The notes beneath the pieces are model-generated. The model did no database searches, was not told the origin of the DNA, and saw only the letters and a program-made list of their open reading frames with translations. The position numbers were made by a program, and so were the translations under genes. DNA of 14,067 nt from CAZQKW01 sp964594075 (GTDB lineage Bacteria > Desulfobacterota > WTBG01 > CAIYCZ01), in assembly GCA_964594075.1 (NCBI GenBank), contig CAZQKW010000073.1, positions 1 through 14,067 of the forward strand, given 5' to 3'. Positions 1 to 5,916 of the stretch are shown one piece after another. Numbering within the stretch: the first letter of the stretch is position 1; every line of letters begins with the position of its first letter.

Positions 1-388
1 GTTGTGCTTTGATTTCTTGGATGCACTTACCTAACCAAAACTCAGGAAACTCCCAATTGAAACATATTGACAGAATGCCTTAAATAGTTATAATTAAAAA
101 TTTAGACTTTTTTTCACTACCTCTATTCTTTGGCGCCTTCTCATAATTGCCGCGTGCTGTCGCGCAAACAGTGCTAAAGAATTTCAACGCTACCGGGACT
201 GTCGATTGTTTCTTCGACTTATTTGTCAAGATTAAAGAGATTGCCGAAAGGAATTTTAGTAAATCAAATATATTAGTGTTTTGTCATAAATATGATAAAT
301 AATATTTATTTTTATATTTTTTTATAGTGTGATAAAAAATTGAAAATATTTGCTGCTCTACTCCTAAATGAGAAGGGAGGGGAAATGG
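1..388. other. AT-rich intergenic region upstream of rpsU, no confident gene
   Basis: No reading frame here is long or recognisable. Bases 255-350 are extremely AT-rich and include the interrupted palindrome ATAAAT-AAT-ATTTAT (295-309). This is the likely promoter and leader region of rpsU, but no clean sigma-70 pair stands out. TTGTCA (281-286) followed 16 bases later by TATTTA (303-308) is the best match and is weak. TATAGT (323-328) resembles a -10 box but lacks a -35 partner. A short minus-strand open stretch at the left edge (1-79) and a plus-strand 51-codon stretch (147-302) are discussed under findings and rejected items. Confidence 0.5.
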
Positions 389-580
389 ATGGCCGGAATT
401 AAGGTAGGCGAAAACGAACCTTTTGAAAATGCGTTGAGACGATTTAAAAAGCAATGCGAAAAAGCTGGAATTCTCTCTGAGTTGCGAAAACGCCAATACT
501 TTGAAAAGCCCAGCATTAAGCGTAAAAAAAAGGCGGTGGCAGCACGCAAGAGAGCCTTAAGATTACGCCGCACGGCATAA
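389..580 (+). CDS. rpsU: 30S ribosomal protein bS21
   Basis: Small, highly basic subunit protein of the 30S ribosome. In well-studied bacteria bS21 sits near the mRNA exit/Shine-Dalgarno duplex and helps initiation. The product is 63 residues. It begins MAGIKVGENEPFE, the family N-terminal signature, and continues with an FENALRRFKKQ helix, the segment SELRKRQYFEKPS and a Lys/Arg-rich tail ending in RLRRTA. An ATG at 368 is in frame, but ATG 389 is chosen because the purine-rich site GGAGG (376-380) lies 8 bases before it and the bS21 signature starts exactly there. The gene stands alone between an AT-rich leader and its own terminator. It lies just upstream of dnaG-rpoD, the classical rpsU-dnaG-rpoD order of bacterial macromolecular synthesis loci. 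Confidence 0.95.
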   Translation: MAGIKVGENEPFENALRRFKKQCEKAGILSELRKRQYFEKPSIKRKKKAVAARKRALRLRRTA

Positions 581-681
581 GGTGCTGTTTACTATATTCT
601 GACCGTTGTGTTATTATCAGGTCAAATGATTCCACCAATTAATAGTATCAGTGATAAACGAATACGTAAAGCCAGCATTAT

Positions 682-722
682 AAAACAAAAGGTCCATTTT
701 TATTTTGGGGCCTTTTGTTTTT
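682..722 (+). terminator. Rho-independent terminator after rpsU
   Basis: AAAACAAAAGGTCC (682-695) pairs with GGGCCTTTTGTTTT (708-721). That gives 14 pairs including one T-G wobble (693/710), around a 12-base loop, with the 3' arm itself T-rich. It lies about 100 bases after the rpsU stop, so rpsU appears to be mostly transcribed separately from dnaG-rpoD, although partial read-through is possible. A-rich and T-rich flanks are roughly symmetric, so it could also stop transcription from the other side. Confidence 0.8.
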
Positions 723-885
723 AATGTGTCCTTAAAGATAAACATCATAATGTCGTTAAGTCCTTTAATTTACTATCTCCTGGCACCTAAACTATATTCT
801 CAGGCTGCTCTGCCGAATTAACTTCTCTTCTTGTTGCACTTCTGTCATTAAAATTTAGTTTTCCATATTAGACAGGATTCGTAAG
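723..885. other. Leader region of dnaG, no gene seen
   Basis: Together with the terminator this fills the 305-base gap between rpsU and dnaG. It should hold the dnaG-rpoD promoter. TAAAAT (849-854) is a five-of-six match to a -10 box, but no good -35 box lies 16-18 bases upstream. TTGCAC (834-839) has no suitable -10 partner. The promoter therefore cannot be fixed by eye. AGGA (874-877) is the likely ribosome binding site for the GTG start at 886. Confidence 0.4.
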
Positions 886-2703
886 GTGAAAGAGTTTTCA
901 CGGTTTATTCCTGATGAAAAAATTGTTGAGATAAGAGATGCTACCAGCATCGTGGAAGTAATTTCAGGATATGTCAGGTTACATAAGTCAGGAACCAATT
1001 ATAGAGGACTCTGTCCGTTTCATCAGGAAAAAACACCGTCATTTTTTGTCAGCGAAGCTAAAAAAATCTTTCACTGCTTTGGCTGTGGCGCAAGTGGTGA
1101 CGTGTTTGCCTTCATTATGCAGTATGAAAAGCTGAGTTTTCAGGGTGCAGCACGCCTCTTAGCTCAAAAGCAGGGCATTGCTCTGCCGGAAGGGGAATTG
1201 ACGCCGCTGCAACGGCAACAGATGAATGAACGGGAAGAACTCTATGCCATTAATAAACTTGCCGCACAGTTTTATCATGAGATGCTTTTACACGATCGGC
1301 GCGGAAAAAAGGCGCGGGTCTATTTGCAAAATCGGGGGATACAGTCTTCCACCATTACCAGCTTTCATCTCGGCTTTGCTCCCGACGGATGGCAGGAGCT
1401 GGGTAATTATTTAAGAAGCAAAAAAATTTCTCTTGATCGGGCCCATAAGGCCGGTCTACTTATTTCAAAAGAAAACCAACAATATTATGATAGATTCAGG
1501 CAGCGTATTATTTTTCCACTTTTTAATGTCGCACGCCACATTATAGGATTTGGCGGTCGCGTTCTGGATGTCGGCGAACCTAAATATCTTAATTCTCCGG
1601 AATCATTTATCTATAATAAAAGGCGCCATCTTTACGGATTACATGTTGCCTCGCAATTTATAGCGCAGCAGAATCTGGCCTTTATTGTGGAAGGATATTT
1701 TGATGTAATAAGCCTTCATCAGGCAGGCATTAAATATGTGGTAGCACCGTTAGGAACAGCACTCACTGAACAGCACATCCTTATGCTCAAGCGGTATACC
1801 TCAAATATTATTACCGTTTTTGATGCTGACAGTTCAGGGGAAAAGGCCATGATACGCAGCCTCACGCCTTTTCTATCCTGCGGCGTTTCACCCCGGATGA
1901 TTCTGTTGCCCGAAGGGCATGATCCGGACAGTTTTGTCCGACAATACGGTGCACAAGCATTTATCCAATTAGTTGATGCAGCCCTTCCTCTGATTGATTT
2001 TGTTGTGGAACAAATTATTAAAAAACATCAGATATCAACGCCACAGGGTAAAATTCAGGCAAGCGATGAACTCATTCCTCTGCTGGAGAATATGAGCAAC
2101 GAGGTGGAGCGGGATTTTTATACCCAAAAAATTGCTTCCCGGCTTGGCATTAAAGAAGCGTATTTATTGAAAAAAATAGAAAAAGCAGCCGAAAAAGGTT
2201 ATGGCCAAACAGACAAAACTGCTTCTCCCTCTGCGGGTGCAGAGGAGCTTCGGTCTGTAGAAGAAAAAGCAGAGCGCCTGATTATTGAGCTCATGCTTCT
2301 ACACCCCGAAATTATTCCAACCGTCGAGGAAAACGATTTTCTTGAAGAATTTACTTCCGTGGTATTGCAAGAAGCAGGTCACACGCTGTGCACTATGTTT
2401 CATGAGCGCGGTGGCATTGACCTGCCTGCGTTTATGCAAAGTATTCAGGATAAGGAAATGCACCGATATCTATCCGCAGTTTCATTTAAAGAGGGATGCG
2501 GCGGCAACACCCTTAAAATCCTTGAGGACTGCGTTCACAGAATGCGGCTGCAGAAACTTCGTCGCAAGCGCGAAGAAACAAAAGCTCTGCTGAAAAAAGC
2601 TGAGGATTCGCATGACGAGGTGTCGTGCCAGCAATTTCAGCTTCACTATCAGCAACTGATAGAAGAAGAAAAGCGAATTCACCAGTTTAGAATTATACAA
2701 TGA
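886..2703 (+). CDS. dnaG: DNA primase DnaG
   Basis: Makes the short RNA primers that start each Okazaki fragment, working with the replicative helicase DnaB at the fork. The 605-residue length is normal for the family. The N-terminal CHC2-type zinc-binding domain shows C43, H46, C64 and C67 in the pattern CPFH...FHCFGC. The catalytic RNA-polymerase domain follows, with the TOPRIM fold carrying the conserved glutamate E269 (VEGYFDV) and the metal-binding DAD at 313-315 (FDADSSGEKA). The remaining ~175 residues are charged and helical and fit the DnaB-interaction domain. It starts with GTG, preceded by AGGA (874-877) at 8 bases. rpoD begins 25 bases downstream, so the two are almost certainly one transcript. 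The gene looks intact. Confidence 0.97.
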   Translation: MKEFSRFIPDEKIVEIRDATSIVEVISGYVRLHKSGTNYRGLCPFHQEKTPSFFVSEAKKIFHCFGCGASGDVFAFIMQYEKLSFQGAARLLAQKQGIALPEGELTPLQRQQMNEREELYAINKLAAQFYHEMLLHDRRGKKARVYLQNRGIQSSTITSFHLGFAPDGWQELGNYLRSKKISLDRAHKAGLLISKENQQYYDRFRQRIIFPLFNVARHIIGFGGRVLDVGEPKYLNSPESFIYNKRRHLYGLHVASQFIAQQNLAFIVEGYFDVISLHQAGIKYVVAPLGTALTEQHILMLKRYTSNIITVFDADSSGEKAMIRSLTPFLSCGVSPRMILLPEGHDPDSFVRQYGAQAFIQLVDAALPLIDFVVEQIIKKHQISTPQGKIQASDELIPLLENMSNEVERDFYTQKIASRLGIKEAYLLKKIEKAAEKGYGQTDKTASPSAGAEELRSVEEKAERLIIELMLLHPEIIPTVEENDFLEEFTSVVLQEAGHTLCTMFHERGGIDLPAFMQSIQDKEMHRYLSAVSFKEGCGGNTLKILEDCVHRMRLQKLRRKREETKALLKKAEDSHDEVSCQQFQLHYQQLIEEEKRIHQFRIIQ

Positions 2704-2728
2704 ATGATAGGCAAAGAGGAAATGGCTT

Positions 2729-4480
2729 ATGGGAAGGAAACCGAAGGTAGAGGACGTAAAGCAGCTCATTGACATGGGAAAAGAGAAAGGGTTTTTAACC
2801 TATGACGAGGTTAATGACATTCTCTCTCCGGACATTGTTTCTCCCGATCAGATTGATGAACTGATGATGATGTTCGGGGAAATGGACATTGAAATTGTCG
2901 ATTCATCGCAGAACGTCAAACTGGTTAAGCACAAAGTGGACAAGCTCGAGGAGCCTGAGGAAGAGGAATCACTGATTGAAAAAGACCTTTTTGGCAAAGT
3001 CAACGATCCAGTCCGCATGTACCTTAAGGAAATGGGCTCGGTTTCTCTGCTGTCACGCGAAGAGGAAGTGGAAATCGCCAAACGGATTGAAGAAGGAGAG
3101 CGGGAGATTTTGCAGGTGGTGCTTAACTCGCCGCTGATTATTCAGGAATTGTTCGGGCTTGCGGATCAATTAGAACGGGGGGATATTTCAATACGGGATA
3201 TTCTGGAGGATTTGGATGAAGAGGACAATGAAATTGATGAGGAACGCTATGTTGGTCATTTCACGACCGAAGTTGATAAGATAAAAAAGCTGTATGCAGA
3301 AACAAAGCGCATCAGCGAACGTCTTGATACCCAGAAGGGCCTTACTGAAAGCAGAAAAAAACTGCTGCGGAATAAAGTTGAAGCCAATAAAAAACAGCTT
3401 TTCAACCTGCTTGAAGATTTAAATCTCAAAACAAAACATATTGAAAAAATTGTCTCACAACTGCGATCCTTTTTAGCGCAGGTAGAACGGCATGAGCGTG
3501 AAAATGAGCACTTGTGCCATTCAGTAAATATGGACAGCAAAGAAATGCGCAAAGTTCTGCGGGAAGGCAAACTTCCCCGCGCCGCGGACAGGAAAAAACG
3601 AAAACATAAATTGACGCTTGATGAAATAAAGAGTATAGATAAAAAAATACGGCACAATACAAAACAAATCCAGCATATCGAAAGGCTCTGCGGCTTATCG
3701 GCTGGTGATTTAAAAAATGCAATTACCTGTATTGACAAAGGGGAGCAAAAAGCCAAAATTGCCAAGGATGAACTAGTTCGTTCAAACCTCCGTCTCGTGG
3801 TGAGTCTGGCAAAAAAATATACTAACCGCGGGCTGCAATTTCTGGATCTCATTCAGGAAGGCAATATCGGGCTCATTAAAGCGGTTGACAAGTTTGAGTA
3901 TCAACGCGGCTACAAATTTAGCACGTATGCTACCTGGTGGATTCGCCAAGCGATTACCAGGGCAATAGCGGACCAGGCACGCACCATACGGATTCCGGTG
4001 CACATGATTGAAACGATTAATAAACTCATCAGGACCTCGCGCTATCTGGTGCAGGAGATCGGGCGGGAACCGACACCGGAAGAAATTGCGGAAAAAATGG
4101 AGCTGCCTCTGGACAAGGTGCGGAAAGTTCTTAAAATTGCAAAAGAACCCATTTCTCTTGAAACCCCCATCGGGGAAGAAGAGGACAGCCATCTTGGCGA
4201 TTTTATTGAAGATAAAAAAATATTAAACCCGGTTGATGCTGTGGTATATAATGACCTTACCGAGAAAACCCAAAGCGTGTTGGCAACGCTCACCCCTCGT
4301 GAAGAAAAAGTGTTGCGGCTGCGTTTCGGCATTGGCGTAAAAGCCGATCATACGCTGGAAGAGGTTGGAAAGGATTTTGATGTTACTCGCGAGCGTATTC
4401 GCCAGATAGAAGCAAAGGCGCTGCGCAAACTGCGGCATCCCATTAGAAATAAAAAACTTAAAAGTTTTGTTGAATATTAA
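2729..4480 (+). CDS. rpoD: RNA polymerase primary sigma factor RpoD (sigma-70)
   Basis: Directs RNA polymerase to housekeeping promoters. The 583-residue product has all primary-sigma regions in order. Region 1.1 lies at about residues 5-60 (DVKQLIDMGKEKGFLTYDEV). Region 1.2 starts at D93 (DPVRMYLKEMG). A long charged non-conserved insert follows, roughly 125-345. Region 2 starts near 348, with RSNLRLVVSLAKKY at 351 and the -10 recognition/melting segment YKFSTYATWWIRQ at 395-407. Region 3 (IPVHMIETINK) comes next. Region 4.2 is a helix-turn-helix at about 543-560 (LEEVGKDFDVTRERIRQI). The AGAGGA site (2715-2720) sits 8 bases before ATG 2729. An out-of-frame ATG at 2722 opens only a 16-codon frame and lies one base from that site, so it is not the start. 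It follows dnaG by 25 bases and is followed 5 bases later by a tRNA. Confidence 0.98.
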   Translation: MGRKPKVEDVKQLIDMGKEKGFLTYDEVNDILSPDIVSPDQIDELMMMFGEMDIEIVDSSQNVKLVKHKVDKLEEPEEEESLIEKDLFGKVNDPVRMYLKEMGSVSLLSREEEVEIAKRIEEGEREILQVVLNSPLIIQELFGLADQLERGDISIRDILEDLDEEDNEIDEERYVGHFTTEVDKIKKLYAETKRISERLDTQKGLTESRKKLLRNKVEANKKQLFNLLEDLNLKTKHIEKIVSQLRSFLAQVERHERENEHLCHSVNMDSKEMRKVLREGKLPRAADRKKRKHKLTLDEIKSIDKKIRHNTKQIQHIERLCGLSAGDLKNAITCIDKGEQKAKIAKDELVRSNLRLVVSLAKKYTNRGLQFLDLIQEGNIGLIKAVDKFEYQRGYKFSTYATWWIRQAITRAIADQARTIRIPVHMIETINKLIRTSRYLVQEIGREPTPEEIAEKMELPLDKVRKVLKIAKEPISLETPIGEEEDSHLGDFIEDKKILNPVDAVVYNDLTEKTQSVLATLTPREEKVLRLRFGIGVKADHTLEEVGKDFDVTRERIRQIEAKALRKLRHPIRNKKLKSFVEY

Positions 4481-4485
4481 TACGT

Positions 4486-4561
4486 GGGCTCATAGCTCAG
4501 CTGGCAGAGCTACCGGCTCATAACCGGTTGGTCCCAGGTTCGAATCCTGGTGAGCCCACCA
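4486..4561 (+). tRNA. tRNA with CAU anticodon (elongator Met, or Ile2 if lysidine-modified)
   Basis: A full cloverleaf is present. The acceptor GGGCTCA (4486-4492) pairs with TGAGCCC (4551-4557). The D-stem is GCTC/GAGC (4495-4498/4507-4510). The anticodon stem is ACCGG/CCGGT around the loop CTCATAA, with anticodon CAT at 4519-4521. The T-stem is CCAGG/CCTGG around TTCGAAT. The discriminator is A4558 and CCA is encoded (4559-4561). It is not the initiator: positions 1 and 72 pair as G-C, and the anticodon stem lacks the three consecutive G-C pairs of tRNA-fMet. Elongator tRNA-Met and tRNA-Ile2 (CAU converted to lysidine by TilS) share this loop and cannot be separated reliably by eye. It begins 5 bases after the rpoD stop, so it is probably cut out of the rpoD transcript. 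Confidence 0.95.
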
Positions 4562-4633
4562 GAAGGATATGAAGCGTATGGGTTGGTGTGCTGATATATG
4601 CCCCCGGACAAAGAAATCTGAAGTTTTATCCTT

Positions 4634-4670
4634 AAAAAAAATGCACCCGCTTGATGGGTGCATTTTTTTT
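4634..4670 (+). terminator. Strong rho-independent terminator after the dnaG-rpoD-tRNA block
   Basis: ATGCACCC (4641-4648) and GGGTGCAT (4656-4663) form a perfect 8-pair stem with a 7-base loop. Seven As before (4634-4640) and seven Ts after (4664-4670) can extend it to 15 pairs. It is symmetric and could work in both directions. It stands only 20 bases before the ribosome binding site of the next gene. Confidence 0.92.
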
Positions 4671-4690
4671 AACTTCACGACCATATAACA

Positions 4691-4695
4691 GGAGG
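4691..4695 (+). promoter_or_regulatory. Ribosome binding site fixing the GTG start at 4704
   Basis: GGAGG, 8 bases before GTG 4704. It supports this non-ATG start for the zinc-ribbon gene. TATAAC (4684-4689) just upstream looks like a -10 box, but a start site there would fall within the ribosome binding site and no -35 lies at the right distance. Confidence 0.7.
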
Positions 4696-4703
4696 AACAC
4701 ACT

Positions 4704-5471
4704 GTGAATCCGCAACTGATATTACTCATCAAGGCACAGGCAATAGATTCAGCAATTCAGCAGTCAGAAATAATCAAAAAGCGGTATTTCGATCAAATAG
4801 CTCAGTTGGAAGAAGCGCTGCAGCGTGAAGAAGCAATCTTTGCCAACGAACAGGAGACGCTTCAGAAACTGGAGAAAGAACACCGGAGCAAAGAGCGGCA
4901 GTTAGAGGATCTTCTCGGGCGCAAGGATAAAGCACAAGACAAGCTCTTTGCAATAAAAACTAATAAGGAATATCAAGCGGCGCTTCAGGAGATTGAGGGA
5001 ATTAAGGAGGCCATACGCAAACAGGAAGACGAGCTGCTGGAAATAATGGAGCAGATAGACGGATTAAAAACACAATTAAAAAAGAGTGAAGAACTATTAA
5101 AAAAAAGACGGTCAGAGCATGCGCGCAAGAAACAGCAGATAGAAGAAGAACTGCAGCGCTATACGCAGGACATTGAGGAACAGAAAGCTGCCCGCCACTC
5201 CCTGGCGGAAGAGATAGATCCCCAGGTATTGAGTGATTACAATAGACTCAGAGAGGCAAAAAACGGCCTTGCGGTGGTGATGACCAAAAATGAATTATGT
5301 ATGGGCTGTAATATGAAAATACCGCCGCAGAGTTATAATTTGGTTATTGCCAGCAATGATATCATACACTGCCCCAACTGCAGAAGAATATTGTATGTGG
5401 AACATGTGTCTAACCAAACCCAGCAAAGCGCAATAGATAAAGATAAAGGCGGTCTGCAAAAGACGGCATGA
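4704..5471 (+). CDS. Coiled-coil C4-type zinc-ribbon protein (zf-RING_7/DUF164-like)
   Basis: The 255-residue protein has two parts. Residues about 10-185 are a long Glu/Lys/Gln-rich coiled coil. A C-terminal zinc ribbon follows, with C199 and C202 (CMGC) and C223 and C226 (CPNC). This matches the family annotated as C4-type zinc-ribbon or DUF164 proteins, which includes Helicobacter HP0958 and chlamydial CT398. Members have been described as protein- or RNA-binding adaptors, but no general biochemical role is established. Here it is the first gene of a tight cluster: its TGA stop overlaps the rnhA ATG as ATGA (5468-5471). That coupling suggests a role near nucleic-acid metabolism, which is inference from position. 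It starts with GTG and has a good ribosome binding site. The function remains unknown. Confidence 0.85.
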   Translation: MNPQLILLIKAQAIDSAIQQSEIIKKRYFDQIAQLEEALQREEAIFANEQETLQKLEKEHRSKERQLEDLLGRKDKAQDKLFAIKTNKEYQAALQEIEGIKEAIRKQEDELLEIMEQIDGLKTQLKKSEELLKKRRSEHARKKQQIEEELQRYTQDIEEQKAARHSLAEEIDPQVLSDYNRLREAKNGLAVVMTKNELCMGCNMKIPPQSYNLVIASNDIIHCPNCRRILYVEHVSNQTQQSAIDKDKGGLQKTA

Positions 5472-5908
5472 AAGAAGCAGTTCATATTTATACTGACGGC
5501 GCAGCGCGGGGAAATCCGGGACGGGCGGGCGCCGGCATAATCATACGCAACGCTGAGGGCGTTATAGCCCAAAAGAGTTTTTATTTGGGTCACACCACTA
5601 ACAATGTGGCAGAATACAGCGCCTTAATCCTGGGGCTCAGGGAAGCACAGCAACTGGGCGCTCGCACCGTGTTTCTCTATACCGACTCAGAGCTCCTCGC
5701 AAAACAGCTTGCAGGTGTTTACCGGGTTAAAGATGAAAAATTAAAGGTACTGTATAACGAAATAAAACGGCTGCTAAATTCGTTTCTCCACTACCATATC
5801 ACCCATATCCCGCGGACCGATAACCGCGAAGCAGACCGCCTTGCTAACGAAGCTATTGATCAGGAAAATGAGGCCAGCGGATTGACCGCTCCGGTTCCTA
5901 TTGTGTGA
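5468..5908 (+). CDS. rnhA: Ribonuclease HI-family protein
   Basis: Cleaves the RNA strand of RNA:DNA hybrids, removing R-loops, primers and misincorporated ribonucleotides in the cytoplasm. The 146-residue length is typical of a single RNase H domain. The catalytic acidic residues are visible: D10 in YTDGAARGNPG, E49 in NNVAEYSALILGL, D73 in YTDSELL and D123 in READRLANEA. The basic protrusion typical of E. coli RNase HI is not obvious, so it resembles the compact RVT_3/RNase H-like group, whose members do not all carry the rnhA name. ATG 5468 overlaps the stop of the zinc-ribbon gene by four bases, with no clear ribosome binding site of its own, so re-initiation is likely. Its own stop lies inside the ribosome binding site of mutS. 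Confidence 0.92.
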   Translation: MKEAVHIYTDGAARGNPGRAGAGIIIRNAEGVIAQKSFYLGHTTNNVAEYSALILGLREAQQLGARTVFLYTDSELLAKQLAGVYRVKDEKLKVLYNEIKRLLNSFLHYHITHIPRTDNREADRLANEAIDQENEASGLTAPVPIV

Positions 5909-5916
5909 GGGATCCC

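Noticed and set aside
147..302. Plus-strand 51-codon frame upstream of rpsU (TTG 147 or GTG 171)
   Set aside because: No ribosome binding site, no recognised family, and it runs into the AT-rich promoter region. It is probably chance.
750..821. 23-codon frame starting at ATG 750 between rpsU and dnaG
   Set aside because: No ribosome binding site and no family resemblance. Short frames of this length are expected by chance.
3256..3852. Long minus-strand frame (198 codons) opposite rpoD
   Set aside because: It is antisense to the charged, Lys/Glu-rich part of rpoD, with a Ser/Arg-rich composition typical of a shadow frame. rpoD is certain on the plus strand.
4486..4561. Initiator tRNA-fMet
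   Set aside because: Positions 1 and 72 form a G-C pair, and the anticodon stem lacks the GGG/CCC run of initiators.
4569..4688. 39-codon frame after the tRNA as a real gene
   Set aside because: Much of it is the translated terminator palindrome and the ribosome site spacing is poor. It is kept only as a possible leader peptide in the attenuation idea.
4490..4732. 80-codon minus-strand frame across the tRNA, ending in SNLGPTGYEPVALPAEL
   Set aside because: This is the antisense translation of a tRNA, a well-known false gene prediction, and it also spans the terminator palindrome.
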